From Arsenicitalea aurantiaca (GTDB taxonomy: Bacteria > Pseudomonadota > Alphaproteobacteria > Rhizobiales > Devosiaceae), in the NCBI RefSeq assembly GCF_003994485.1, contig NZ_RZNJ01000001.1, positions 685,765-749,764 on the forward strand: DNA of 64,000 nt. The letters run 5' to 3'. The translations under genes were made by a program, and so were the position numbers. Positions 40,957-50,258 of the stretch are shown here, in pieces. Position 1 is the first letter of the stretch. The number at the start of each line of letters is the position of its first letter. Below the pieces are notes generated by a model. The model had not been told where the DNA came from and did not search any database. It saw only the letters and a program-made list of their open reading frames with translations.

Positions 40957-43077
40957 GTGCAGGATCCGACCCGCGCCGAAGACGCTCGTGAGCACGCGCT
41001 GCTTTTGAACGCCGCGCTCGAGAGCATTCCCTACGGCTTCTGCGTCTGGGGCAGTGATTTTCGGCTCGTGATGTGGAACAGGCATTGGCGGGAACTCTAC
41101 GGGTTTCCCGAAAAAGCCGTCAGCCGCGGGGTGAGCCTTGCCGAGGTCGTCGCGCTCAGCGCCCGGCTCGGAAACCACCCGGACGTGACGCCGGAGGCCT
41201 TTCTCCACGGATATACGTCCGAACTGCTCGCCAACCGGGGCGGGGCGCGCGCCAAGAGCCGCGAGCGGCTCCTGCATGGCCGGGTGATCGAGACGGCACA
41301 CGTCTATGCACCCGGGCTGGGATGGGTCGTGACCCATGAAGACGTCACCGAGGAGATCGCGGCCGACGAGATCGTCCAGGAGCGCAAGCGACGGCTCGAG
41401 GTACAGAACCTCCGCTTCGACGCTGCGGTCAACAACATCTCCCAGGGCCTCAGCATGTTCGACCGGACGGGCCGGCTCGTCATCTGCAACGGCCCCTTCG
41501 CCGCGATTTACGGATTGCCGGCCGAAATGGTTCGCCCCGGCACAGAGCTCGAGGACATCCTCGGCCATCTCTTCGCGCGCGGCATGTATGCGGAGGCAGA
41601 CCAGGCCGAATACATGGCGTGGCGCCGGCAGGTGATCGCGTCGGGCAGTTTCGCCAAGACCGTGCACGAGCTCGATGGGCGCATCATCCTGATGCAGCAC
41701 CATCCGATGGCCGATGGTGGCTGGGTCTCGACCCATGAGGACGTAACCGAGCAGCGCGAGAACGAGGCGCGGATCCGCTATCTGGCCCGGCACGATGCGC
41801 TCACGGGCCTGCCGAACCGGGCGCAGTTCCTCGACGCCATGGGGGAGGCCGAAAAAAGCCTAGGGCGCGGACACGGCTTCGCCGTGCTCTGCATCGACCT
41901 CGACCATTTCAAAGCGGTCAACGACACGCTCGGCCATGCCGCGGGCGACAGGGTGCTGCGGGAGGTTGCCGGAAGGCTGAGCAGCGCGGTGCGCGAGGGG
42001 GATCTGCTCGCGCGGATCGGCGGCGACGAATTCTCCCTCCTGATGCACGAAGTCGACCAGCCGGGGGATGCCGCGACCGTCGCCGAGCGCATCATAGAGG
42101 CAATGACGCCGGCGCTGCTGATCGACGGGCACCAGGCGCTGGTCGGGGCCAGCGTCGGCATTGCCATGGCGCCCGCCGACGGGGCGACGACGGACGTGCT
42201 GCTCAAGAATGCGGATCTCGCGCTCTATCGCGCCAAGATGGAGGCGCGTTCGGCCTTCCGCTTCTTCGAGCCCGAAATGGATGCGGCCATGCAGAAGCGC
42301 CGCACCATCGAGGCAGGCCTGAGGCAGGCACTCGAGCGGGACGAAATGCGGCTCGTGTTCCAGCCGCTGGTGGGGCTCGCCGAGAACCGGGTGACCTGTT
42401 TCGAAGCGCTGCTGCGCTGGGAGCTCGATGGCCAGATCATTTCACCTGCCGATTTCGTGCCGATTGCCGAAGAGACCGGGCTGATCGTCAGCATCGGGGA
42501 GTGGGTGCTGCGGCGCGCCTGCGCGGTGGCGGCAGGCTGGCCGGAGGATGTGCGGGTGGCGGTCAACCTGTCGCCGGTGCAGTTCAAGAACCGCGGCCTT
42601 TTCGACATCGTGCAGTCGGCGCTGGCGGCGTCGGGCCTGTCGCCGAGGCGCCTAGAACTCGAGATCACGGAATCGCTTCTTCTGGCCGAGAACGACCAGA
42701 CGCTCGAGACCCTCCACAGATTGCGCGCGGAGGGCGTCCGGATCTCCATGGACGATTTCGGGACCGGCTATTCTTCGCTCTCCTATCTGCGCAGCTTTCC
42801 GTTCGACAAGATCAAGATCGACCGCTCCTTCATGCGCGACCTGTCCAAGACCGGGGGCGACCTCGCCATCATCAAGGCGGTGATCGGTCTCGGGCAGAGC
42901 CTTGGCATGTCGACCACGGCCGAGGGCGTCGAGACCCAGGAGCAGCTCGATGCGGTGCGCGAGCAGGGGTGCAGCGAGGTGCAGGGCTTCCTCTTCAGTC
43001 CGCCCCTGCCTGAGGGCGCGGTCGCGGCATTCCTGAGCGGGCAGGCCGATGAGGAAACGCTGCGCGCCGCGAGCTGA
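40957..43077 (+). CDS. PAS-PAS-GGDEF-EAL cyclic-di-GMP enzyme
   Basis: 706 residues. Two PAS-type sensor domains (about residues 15-130 and 145-260) each end in a THEDVTE linker. The GGDEF domain has an intact active site, RIGGDEFSLL, and a product-inhibition site REGD five residues before it. The EAL domain has FEALLRWEL, VNLSPVQFKN, EITESLLL, DDFGTGYSS and DKIKIDRSF, so the phosphodiesterase residues are present. Both synthesis and breakdown of c-di-GMP are therefore possible. The GTG at 40957 with AAGGA upstream is preferred over the TTG at 40924. No membrane helices, so it is cytoplasmic. Confidence 0.92.
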   Translation: MQDPTRAEDAREHALLLNAALESIPYGFCVWGSDFRLVMWNRHWRELYGFPEKAVSRGVSLAEVVALSARLGNHPDVTPEAFLHGYTSELLANRGGARAKSRERLLHGRVIETAHVYAPGLGWVVTHEDVTEEIAADEIVQERKRRLEVQNLRFDAAVNNISQGLSMFDRTGRLVICNGPFAAIYGLPAEMVRPGTELEDILGHLFARGMYAEADQAEYMAWRRQVIASGSFAKTVHELDGRIILMQHHPMADGGWVSTHEDVTEQRENEARIRYLARHDALTGLPNRAQFLDAMGEAEKSLGRGHGFAVLCIDLDHFKAVNDTLGHAAGDRVLREVAGRLSSAVREGDLLARIGGDEFSLLMHEVDQPGDAATVAERIIEAMTPALLIDGHQALVGASVGIAMAPADGATTDVLLKNADLALYRAKMEARSAFRFFEPEMDAAMQKRRTIEAGLRQALERDEMRLVFQPLVGLAENRVTCFEALLRWELDGQIISPADFVPIAEETGLIVSIGEWVLRRACAVAAGWPEDVRVAVNLSPVQFKNRGLFDIVQSALAASGLSPRRLELEITESLLLAENDQTLETLHRLRAEGVRISMDDFGTGYSSLSYLRSFPFDKIKIDRSFMRDLSKTGGDLAIIKAVIGLGQSLGMSTTAEGVETQEQLDAVREQGCSEVQGFLFSPPLPEGAVAAFLSGQADEETLRAAS

Positions 43078-43083
43078 GGTTCC

Positions 43084-43563
43084 TCACAGGGTGGCGACGA
43101 GCGCCTCGAGCTGGTCTGTGCACTGGCCCCAGCCTTCGTGAAAGCCCATCTTCTCGTGCGCGTCGCGATCCTCGGCGCTCCAGTGAAGGACGCGGGCGGT
43201 GTAGCGCGTCTTGCCAGCCTCCTCCTCGAAAGTGAGGATCAGCGTCATGAAGGGCTTTTCGGAGGGCTGCCAGGCGCTCACATAGGCGTCCGTGACGACG
43301 ATGCGGCGATTGGGGACCACTTCGAGATAGACCCCGAGATTGGGGAATTCATTGCCGTCCGGATCGGCCATGGTGATCCGGTTGGAGCCGCCGGGGCGCA
43401 CATCGAGCTCTGCGCGCGGGGTGGTCCAGGGCTGGGGCGCGAACCACTGCACGACGAGCTCGGGATCGGTCCATGCGCGAAAGAGCTTGTCGGGGCTGGC
43501 ATCGATCAGGCGGGTCAGAACGAGTTCGCGATCGCCGGCGGGGGCGGATTGGGGTTGGGTCAT
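43084..43563 (-). CDS. SRPBCC (AHSA1-like) family protein
   Basis: 159 residues. It begins with RELVLTRLIDASPDKLFRAWTDPE and WFAPQPWTTPRAELDVRPGG, typical of the activator-of-Hsp90-like START domains. It ends in GFHEGWGQCTDQLEALVATL. The fold binds a small hydrophobic ligand in an internal cavity; ligand unknown. AAGGAG lies 6 bases before the ATG. Such genes often pair with an ArsR-type regulator, but here the nearest one is at 28833, far away. Confidence 0.9.
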   Translation of the reverse strand: MTQPQSAPAGDRELVLTRLIDASPDKLFRAWTDPELVVQWFAPQPWTTPRAELDVRPGGSNRITMADPDGNEFPNLGVYLEVVPNRRIVVTDAYVSAWQPSEKPFMTLILTFEEEAGKTRYTARVLHWSAEDRDAHEKMGFHEGWGQCTDQLEALVATL

Positions 43564-43723
43564 GGGGGTTCTCCTTGGCGGGTTCAGGTTCGACCCAAAG
43601 GACGGCCGAAGGCAAGCGGTGCCGACATGGGCCCAGGATTTTTGCGGTGCGTCGCCATGCCTCGGGAACCGGGCCGGGCGCGGCGCCTTTTCCACCGACC
43701 GGATAAGCGGAGAAGGATGGGTG

Positions 43724-44380
43724 ATGCTGATTGCGAGCGTGGTGCTGTTCGGGGCGTTCTGCCTTCTGGCCGTAGGCGTGCTGCAGGGAGCGCTGGACGG
43801 GATCGACTTGGCGATCATGAACCTGCTGCGCAATCCGGATGCGCCCGACGCTCTTCTCGGCCCGACCTGGCTGCACGAGATGGGGCGGGATGTCACCGCG
43901 CTCGGAAGCCTCTCGGTGCTGTTCCTCGTTACGGGCACGAGTTTCGCTTACCTGCTCGTCACCGGACGGACGCGGTTGGCGGCTTTCCTTGCCGGGGCAT
44001 TCGGGGGTGCGTTTCTGCTCAGCTTCGCGCTCAAAGAACTCGTGGGGCGTCCGCGGCCCGAGTTCATCTCGATCGCCGAAGTGTTCACGCCGAGCTTTCC
44101 GAGCGCGCATGCGTCGCTTTCGGCTGCAACCTTCCTGTCGGTGGGACTACTGCTGACCCGCGCCGAGCCCGGCGAGACCAAGGACCGTTACGTCATCGGC
44201 GTCGCCATCGTACTGACGTTGCTCGTCGGCCTCAGCCGGCTCTATCTCGGGCTGCATTACCCATCGGACATCCTCGCCGGATGGATGCTGGGGGCGGGCT
44301 GGGTCTGCCTCTGCTGGTGGTATGCCGAGCGCCGGGAGCACCGCGCGGAGATCGCGCTGGCCGAAGCTCGGCGCTACTGA
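43724..44380 (+). CDS. PAP2-family membrane phosphatase
   Basis: 218 residues with about six membrane helices. The phosphatase motifs are intact: KELVGRPRP (motif C1), SFPSAHAS (C2) and SRLYLGLHYPSDILAGW (C3 with the nucleophilic His). It dephosphorylates lipid phosphates such as phosphatidic acid or undecaprenyl pyrophosphate; which of these is not shown. The start is the ATG at 43724 with AAGGA upstream; an in-frame GTG one codon before is possible. Confidence 0.92.
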   Translation: MLIASVVLFGAFCLLAVGVLQGALDGIDLAIMNLLRNPDAPDALLGPTWLHEMGRDVTALGSLSVLFLVTGTSFAYLLVTGRTRLAAFLAGAFGGAFLLSFALKELVGRPRPEFISIAEVFTPSFPSAHASLSAATFLSVGLLLTRAEPGETKDRYVIGVAIVLTLLVGLSRLYLGLHYPSDILAGWMLGAGWVCLCWWYAERREHRAEIALAEARRY

Positions 44381-44402
44381 GGGGCACCGCCTCAGATCAG
44401 GT

Positions 44403-45710
44403 TCAGGCGGCCTCGTCCTCGGGCTGCGCTTCGGGGGCAGGATCGCCCGGCATGACGACGAGATCGCTCATCTGCACCGCGCCCTCGTCGCCCACGACGG
44501 CCACCGCTGCGCTGGTCCCCAGATCGAAGTTCTGCTTTTCGGCCTCGCTCAGGCCCTCGCGGCGCGCGAGGCGGGCCAGCACGAAGACGATGAGAACGAG
44601 CTGGATGACGCCGTTGACCGCAAAGAGCGCGGACTGGCCGAACCCTTCCACAGCAAGCGAGGCGATCAGAGGCCCGAGCGTGGAACCCAGCCCGTTTAGG
44701 AGCAGGAGGCCGGCGGAAATCTCGACATAATCGCCCCGCTCGGCGAAGTCGAAGACGTGGGCTGTGGCGATGGCGTAGGTCGGCAGCAGACCGGCCCCGA
44801 AGAGGAAGGCGATGCCGAGCCAGGGGCCATCGATCGCGGGAATGGCGATGATGACGACGCCGACGAGGGCGCAGAGGGTGGCGAGGGCGATCAGCACTTT
44901 CCGGCGGTCCATGCGGTCCGAGATCTTGCCGGCCGGCCATTGCGCAAGCGCACCACCGAGCACGGCCGTGCTCATGAAGAGCGCCGCCGTGGTGACGCTG
45001 CCGCTCTTGGCGCTCGCAAAGATCGGTGCCAGCGACCAGAATGCGCCGGTGGCGAGCCCGATGAGGAAGACCGACACCGTGCCGGTAGGCGAGAGCCGAT
45101 ACATGCGGAGGGGGCGGAAACGGACATAGGTGATCGGGGGCGGCTGGCTCGAGCGAGTGAGGGCGACCGGCACGGCGGCGACCGAAACGAGAATCGAGGC
45201 GATCGAGAACAGCACGAAGGACGTGGGCTGGAAGAGCGTCACGATCATCTGGCCAAGGGTGATGACGGTGAAATTGATCGCCACATAGGTCGAGATCAGC
45301 GCGCCGCGGGTTTCATTGGTGGCCCGATCGTTGAGCCAGCTTTCGACAACGAGGTAGAGCCCCGCAAGGCAGAAGCCCGTGATGAGCCGCAGCACGACCC
45401 AGATGCTCGCATCGACGGCGAGCGGGTAGCCGAGCGCGGCCGCCGAGGCGATGGCGACGAGCGCCGCGAAGGTGCGGATGTGCCCGACCCGCGCGATCAG
45501 CCGGGGCGTGAACGCGCAGCCGAGTACGAAGCCGAGGAAATAGCCCGATCCGAGCAGGCCGATGGCGAGCGGCGAGAAGCCTTCGATCTCACCGCGGATG
45601 GGGAGCAGCATGAGCTGCAGGCCGTTGCCGGTGATCAGCAGCGCGACGCTCATCAGGAGCGCGGCGACCGAAAGAAGGGGCGACGGATTTGATGTCGATG
45701 GCTGGGCCAA
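44403..45710 (-). CDS. MFS transporter, YcaD-like
   Basis: About 435 residues with twelve membrane helices and an acidic cytoplasmic tail (after FVLARLARREGLSEAEKQN) rich in Asp and Glu. LPIRGEIEGFSPLAIGLLGS and the GRISDR-like WPAGKISDRMDRRK loop match the major facilitator superfamily. The closest resemblance is to YcaD-type transporters of unknown substrate. The N terminus is uncertain: only TTG codons (45710 and 45755) precede the ATG at 45653, and none has a clear ribosome binding site. It is divergent from the YeiH-type gene. Confidence 0.85.
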   Translation of the reverse strand: MAQPSTSNPSPLLSVAALLMSVALLITGNGLQLMLLPIRGEIEGFSPLAIGLLGSGYFLGFVLGCAFTPRLIARVGHIRTFAALVAIASAAALGYPLAVDASIWVVLRLITGFCLAGLYLVVESWLNDRATNETRGALISTYVAINFTVITLGQMIVTLFQPTSFVLFSIASILVSVAAVPVALTRSSQPPPITYVRFRPLRMYRLSPTGTVSVFLIGLATGAFWSLAPIFASAKSGSVTTAALFMSTAVLGGALAQWPAGKISDRMDRRKVLIALATLCALVGVVIIAIPAIDGPWLGIAFLFGAGLLPTYAIATAHVFDFAERGDYVEISAGLLLLNGLGSTLGPLIASLAVEGFGQSALFAVNGVIQLVLIVFVLARLARREGLSEAEKQNFDLGTSAAVAVVGDEGAVQMSDLVVMPGDPAPEAQPEDEAA

Positions 45711-45860
45711 AACGCGGTCCGGGTCTGCTCTGTCGAGCGAGCGACACTCGCACAAGGGCCCGATGATGAACAGGGGCAGGTGGCCGCAGGGGCTGGCCCC
45801 GTCGGACGCCTGCCCCTATAAGCCTCGCCGACCGAAGGCAGGGACGAGAGGCGGGACGAC

Positions 45861-46880
45861 ATGGCTTCGGGAGAAAACGGCACGGGACGCCGTCCCGTGA
45901 TCCCATCGAGCCTCAAGGCGCTTGCGCCGGGGCTGTTCCTCGCCCTGACGGTTGCGGCGGCAGCCAATTTCGTCGCTTCGGCCTATGGCGGGCCGGTCAT
46001 GCTGATGGCGCTCCTGATCGGGATCGCGCTCAATTTCACCGCAACCAGCGAAAAGACGCGGCAGGGGCTCGCCTTTGCCTCGCGCACGGTGCTGCAGGTG
46101 GGGGTGGCGCTGCTGGGGCTGCGGATATCGGTCGAGCAGGTGGTGGGGCTCGGCGCCGAAACGCTGGCGCTGGTGATCGGCGGGGTGCTGGCGAGCATCG
46201 GAGCGGGCGTTGTGCTCGCCCGGTTCAACGGCCGATCGCGGGCGTTCGGAATTCTCGCGGGCGGGGCCACCGGGATTTGCGGGGCGTCGGCGGCACTCGC
46301 CATTTCCTCGGCACTGCCGCCATCTGAGCAGCGCGAGCGGGAGACGGCGTTCGTTATCGTCGCCGTCACGACCCTGTCGACGCTGGCGATGGTGCTCAAT
46401 CCGGTGCTGGCGCACGGGCTCGGGTTCGACGACCGCATGACGGGCATCTTCCTTGGCGCTACCATCCACGACGTCGCCCAGGTGGTGGGCGCGGGCTACG
46501 CCGTGTCGGATGAGGCGGGCGACACGGCGACGGTGGTGAAGCTCTTCCGGGTCGCGCTGCTGCTGCCGACGATCCTCGTCATCTCGATGGTCGTTGCACG
46601 CAGGCGACCAGAGGGTGGGCGCGCGACCCTTCCGGTGCCTCTCTTCGTCATCGCCTTCGCCGTGCTCGTGGCGTTCAACTCGGCCGGATGGGTGCCGGCG
46701 GTGGCTCAGGCGCCGCTGGGTGAGATCGCGCGATGGTGCCTCGTCATCGCGGTGGCGGCGATCGGGATCAGGACTTCGATCCCCGACATGCTGGCGATGG
46801 GGCGCTCGGCGCTTGCGGTGCCGGTGGGGGCAACCCTGCTGCTGCTGGTGCTGGTGGTCGGTGTGCTTCTGCTGGGCTAG
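45861..46880 (+). CDS. YeiH-family putative sulfate exporter
   Basis: 339 residues with about ten membrane helices. The family signature is present: LAPGLFLALTVAAAANFVA, the central GILAGGATGICGASAALAIS and FLGATIHDVAQVVGAGYAV. The YeiH/UPF0324 family is annotated as putative sulfate exporters on limited evidence. The stop overlaps that of the convergent MarR gene in the palindrome CTAG. A weak AGAGG lies upstream of the ATG. Confidence 0.9.
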   Translation: MASGENGTGRRPVIPSSLKALAPGLFLALTVAAAANFVASAYGGPVMLMALLIGIALNFTATSEKTRQGLAFASRTVLQVGVALLGLRISVEQVVGLGAETLALVIGGVLASIGAGVVLARFNGRSRAFGILAGGATGICGASAALAISSALPPSEQRERETAFVIVAVTTLSTLAMVLNPVLAHGLGFDDRMTGIFLGATIHDVAQVVGAGYAVSDEAGDTATVVKLFRVALLLPTILVISMVVARRRPEGGRATLPVPLFVIAFAVLVAFNSAGWVPAVAQAPLGEIARWCLVIAVAAIGIRTSIPDMLAMGRSALAVPVGATLLLLVLVVGVLLLG

Positions 46881-47380
46881 CTGCCGGTCAGCGCGGCCTG
46901 GCAGATTTCGGCCTCATCCTCGACCGCGCGGGCTTCGGCGAGCCCTGCCACCTTGACGAGCGCGGTATAGAACTGGTCGGCCTCCGATCGGCTCAACCGC
47001 GAAAGGATCTCGTGTTCGACCGCCCCCACCGCCTTGCTCAGCTGCGCGAGGGCATCGGTGCCTTCGGCAGTGAGGTTGATGTGGCGACTGCGCCGGTCCA
47101 TGGGATCGGTGCTGCGCCGGATGAGGCCGCGCTTTTCGAGCCCGTCGAGAAGGTAGGTCAGCGTGGTCTTGTCCAGCCCGAGCCGCTCGGCGATGGCGAT
47201 TTGGCTCTGGCAGGTTTCCCGCTCGACCAGCGACATGACGAGAAAGGCGCGCGAGCCACCGGGCAGGTCGGCCAGAACGGCTTCGACCTGCTTTTGGTAA
47301 TCTCGCAGCACTGAGGCCAGCGCCCAGCCCAGATTGACTGGGAGGGCAGGCGATGTCGATGGCCGGTCCGAACTCTTCAT
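46877..47380 (-). CDS. MarR family transcriptional regulator
   Basis: 167 residues. Winged helix-turn-helix: SQIAIAERLGLDKTTLTYLLDG followed by LEKRGLIRRSTDPMDRRSRH, the MarR wing. It lies 9 bases downstream of the azoreductase gene on the same strand, so it is probably co-transcribed with it and controls the shared promoter at 48100-48152. It may respond to quinones or other electrophiles, as MarR regulators near such flavoproteins often do; this is inference. Confidence 0.92.
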   Translation of the reverse strand: MKSSDRPSTSPALPVNLGWALASVLRDYQKQVEAVLADLPGGSRAFLVMSLVERETCQSQIAIAERLGLDKTTLTYLLDGLEKRGLIRRSTDPMDRRSRHINLTAEGTDALAQLSKAVGAVEHEILSRLSRSEADQFYTALVKVAGLAEARAVEDEAEICQAALTGS

Positions 47381-47389
47381 GCAGCCATT

Positions 47390-48082
47390 TTAGCTTCCGG
47401 TGCGTGCCAAGTCGAGCATGGGGGCGGAGCCCACAAGCCGCTGGGCGAGCCGCCGGCCGTTTTCCTCTGCTGCAGCGTGGGCTCGGGCGAGATTTTCGGC
47501 CGCGAGGCCGCGCAGGGACTCCATGGCGGGCGTGACGTCGGCGAGGGTCAGTTCACATTCGATCAGCTCGACCTCGAGCATCCAGACGTCCTCGAGCATG
47601 CGCCGGTACCAGGCCGTGCCGTGGTCCCAGCCATGCCGGGGCGTGCCCGGACCATAGCCGCCGCCGCGGGCAACGATGAGCTCGGCGGGGCGCCCCTTGA
47701 TCGCGCCGTGGCCGCCCGGGCCGACGCGGGGATCGGTGAGGGCGAGATCCACCCAGGCTTTGAAGTGCTGCGAGACCCCGAAATTGTAGAAGGGGACGGC
47801 GAAGACATAGGCGTCCGCCTCGACCAGTTCGTCGACGAGCGTGGTTGCGAGCGCCATAGCCTCGTCCTGCCGGGGCGAGCGCTGTTCGGCCGGAGTATGG
47901 GGGCCGAAGACGGCATCGGCCCACGCGGTGGCGGGCACCGGCGTCAGCCCGATCTCGCGCCGGACGATCTCGGCATTGCCGAGACCCGACAGGAGGCTCT
48001 TCTCGAGCGTATCGGCGATGGCGCGGGTGGCCGAGCCGGTCTGCCGGATGCTGGCATCGAGGCGGAGGATGGTGGTGGTCAT
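47390..48082 (-). CDS. FMN-dependent NADH azoreductase-like flavodoxin-fold protein
   Basis: 230 residues. A flavodoxin-like oxidoreductase: RLDASIRQTGSATRAIADTLE at the FMN phosphate site, then DAYVFAVPFYNFGVSQHFKAWVD and the AzoR-like ARGGGYGPGTPRHGWDH loop. It probably reduces quinones and azo compounds by two electrons with NADH. The ATG at 48082 is preferred over 48097; neither has a strong ribosome binding site. It is followed by the MarR gene, and repeated palindromic elements lie upstream of its start. Confidence 0.87.
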   Translation of the reverse strand: MTTTILRLDASIRQTGSATRAIADTLEKSLLSGLGNAEIVRREIGLTPVPATAWADAVFGPHTPAEQRSPRQDEAMALATTLVDELVEADAYVFAVPFYNFGVSQHFKAWVDLALTDPRVGPGGHGAIKGRPAELIVARGGGYGPGTPRHGWDHGTAWYRRMLEDVWMLEVELIECELTLADVTPAMESLRGLAAENLARAHAAAEENGRRLAQRLVGSAPMLDLARTGS

Positions 48083-48112
48083 GGGTCGCTCGTTCATTTG
48101 GTATCAGCTGCA

Positions 48113-48152
48113 GATGATCTATAACATAGACGATCTATAGTCAATATCGTCT
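48113..48152. promoter_or_regulatory. Operator region upstream of azoreductase-marR
   Basis: GATGATCTATA (48113-48123) and GACGATCTATA (48129-48139) form a direct repeat offset by 16 bases. AGACGAT (48128-48134) is also inverted against ATCGTCT (48146-48152). The stretch is clearly AT-richer than its surroundings and lies 30-70 bases upstream of the azoreductase start. It is the likely promoter and MarR binding region. Confidence 0.65.
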
Positions 48153-48292
48153 GTTGCGTCGATCGTGTGTGGCGCGGATCGCGTTCAGCCGAAAGTACCG
48201 AGAGGCCCGGCACCGCGACCGGGCAGGCGGTGGCCCCGAGGTGGGAAGGCGCAGATTTCTGGGATCAGAAGGGGTTGGCGGGCGGAACGCCC

Positions 48293-49192
48293 CTACGCAG
48301 CCGCGGCAGGACGTGCGGCGCGCAGCAGCCAGTCGTGCAGCGCCATGACGGCGCGGCGGCGGGCTTCGGAGGCGCTAGGCTGGATGAAATAGTGCGCCTC
48401 GTCGTCGATGCCGACGTCGCTGATGGCAATGAGCCGGCCGGATCTCAGGTCCTCGGCGATCAGGTTCTCCCGGCAGATGGCGATCCCATAGCCCTTGAGC
48501 GCAGCGTCATGGAGCATGGCCGAGCCGGAGAGGAACAGAAGACCCCTGTCGCCCGGGGTGCGCGAGGGCAGGCCTACGGTGGCGAACCAGAGGTCCCACA
48601 TGCGCGAATCCTCGTCGTGGAGGAGGCGGGCCCTGGCGATGTCGGCGGGTGAGCCGATCGGATGCGCCTCAAGATAGGTGGGGGCGCAGACCGGAATGGC
48701 CCGACCCGAGAGCAGCGGGCTCGCGCCTGCGGGGATATCGCCATTGAGCGAGAAGAGGATCGAGATGTCGGGTTGGGGCGACATGTTGCGATCGGACGGG
48801 ATGTCGGCGACGTGGACCGAAATGTCGGGGTTCTGCGCCATGAAGGCTTCGACCTGGCCGATCAGCCATTGAGACGTGACCAGAGGCATGGACGCGATGG
48901 TGACCGGCATGCGCTCGCGCATGGTGAGCCGGTCCATCTCGTGGCGCATGGCATTGAAGCAGTCATGGGCGACCCGCGCGAGGCTGTCGCCGGCATCGGT
49001 GAGGATGGTGCGACGCCCGTCCCGCACCACGAGATGGACGCCCGACCATTCCTCGATCATGCGGATCTGGTGGGAGACGGCGGAGTGCGAGACGTTGAGC
49101 ATGCGAGCGGCGCCGGTGACCGAACCGGTACGCTGAAGCGCTTCGAGCACGAGCATGGCCCGCAAAGGGGGCAGGCGGTCGATGTGCACCAT
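48293..49192 (-). CDS. LysR family transcriptional regulator
   Basis: 299 residues. The N-terminal winged helix-turn-helix (LPPLRAMLVLEALQRTGSVT, GAARMLNVSHSAVSHQIRMI) is GcvA-like, followed by the periplasmic-binding-type effector domain. The ATG at 49192 (MVHIDRL) is preferred over the longer form from 49225. It is divergent from the nitrilase-fold gene at 49338 with 145 bases between, the standard arrangement for a LysR regulator and its target, so it probably regulates the 49338-55991 cluster. Confidence 0.9.
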   Translation of the reverse strand: MVHIDRLPPLRAMLVLEALQRTGSVTGAARMLNVSHSAVSHQIRMIEEWSGVHLVVRDGRRTILTDAGDSLARVAHDCFNAMRHEMDRLTMRERMPVTIASMPLVTSQWLIGQVEAFMAQNPDISVHVADIPSDRNMSPQPDISILFSLNGDIPAGASPLLSGRAIPVCAPTYLEAHPIGSPADIARARLLHDEDSRMWDLWFATVGLPSRTPGDRGLLFLSGSAMLHDAALKGYGIAICRENLIAEDLRSGRLIAISDVGIDDEAHYFIQPSASEARRRAVMALHDWLLRAARPAAAA

Positions 49193-49337
49193 TGGTGGAT
49201 CCCGCGCAAAATCGTGCTCCAACATGTGAGAAATTTAGACCGCTGGCAAGTTTATTGCGCTTTTTCAAGACGGCTTACTGGCTTAGCCTTTGGTCACAGT
49301 GCTCGCGGGCACGAGACACGAGGCCGGAGACGAAGCG

Positions 49338-50201
49338 ATGCAGCAGGATGGCACCGGGGCGGACGGACGGGAACGCGACACGCTGAAGCTCGCCATCGCA
49401 CAGATGTGCTCGAGCAATACGCACGCCGCCAATGTCGCGACGCTCGAAGCTCTGGCCGCAGAGGCGCATGCGGCGGGCGCGGATCTCCTGGCGCTTCCCG
49501 AAGCGGCCGGGCTCGTCAACAAGGACTTCGTCGCGGCCAGCCAGATCGTGCGGCCGGAGGCCGATGATCCGTTCGTTGCCGCCTGCAGGGCGCTGGCGTC
49601 GCAATACGGCATGTGGATACACACGGGCTCCACTCCGATCCGGCTCGAGGGCGAGGAGCGGTTCCGCAATCGGGGCCATCTCATCGATCCGCAGGGCAAG
49701 ATCCTCGCCCATTACGACAAGATCCACCTTTTCGACGTCGACCTGCCGGGCGAGACGCCCCGGCGGGAATCGGACCGCTACGTACCGGGCGAAGAGGCCG
49801 TGTCGGTGCCCACGCCCTGGGGCGTCTTCGGGCTCTCGGTCTGCTACGACATCCGCTTTCCGCATCTTTATCGCGACTATGCGCGGGCCGGCGCCAGCGT
49901 GCTCCTCGTGCCATCGGCCTTTGCGCTGCGCACGGGCGAGGACCATTGGGAGACACTGCTGCGGGCGCGCGCCATCGAGAACGGCGCCTATGTCATCGCC
50001 GCCGCGCAGGCGGGCCATCACGATGACGGGCGGCAGACCTGGGGGCATTCGCTCGTCATCGATCCCTGGGGCAAGGTTCTGCTCGACATGGAAAAGCGTA
50101 TCGGGCTCGCCGTGCTCGAACTCGACATGACCGCCGTCAACCGTGCGCGCGCCTCGATCCCGTCGCTCGCCAACGAGCGCCCCTATCACATCCGGGCCTA
50201 A
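49338..50201 (+). CDS. Nitrilase-superfamily carbon-nitrogen hydrolase (Nit1/Nit2-like amidase)
   Basis: 287 residues. The Glu-Lys-Cys triad is complete: E55 in LLALPEAAG, K128 in AHYDKIHLFDVD and C169 in GLSVCYDIRFP. The overall pattern, with YDKIHLFDVDLPGET and RTGEDHWETLLRARAIEN, is that of the Nit1/Nit2 group that hydrolyses deaminated glutathione or omega-amides, rather than true nitrilases. A related amide is the likely substrate. CGGAG precedes the ATG. It is 57 bases upstream of the ABC importer genes, so an imported amide-type substrate is plausible. Confidence 0.9.
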   Translation: MQQDGTGADGRERDTLKLAIAQMCSSNTHAANVATLEALAAEAHAAGADLLALPEAAGLVNKDFVAASQIVRPEADDPFVAACRALASQYGMWIHTGSTPIRLEGEERFRNRGHLIDPQGKILAHYDKIHLFDVDLPGETPRRESDRYVPGEEAVSVPTPWGVFGLSVCYDIRFPHLYRDYARAGASVLLVPSAFALRTGEDHWETLLRARAIENGAYVIAAAQAGHHDDGRQTWGHSLVIDPWGKVLLDMEKRIGLAVLELDMTAVNRARASIPSLANERPYHIRA

Positions 50202-50258
50202 CCGAACGGCGCCCCGCGCCGATGCCCGCTTTCACGTAAACCCAAACAGGACAAAGCC

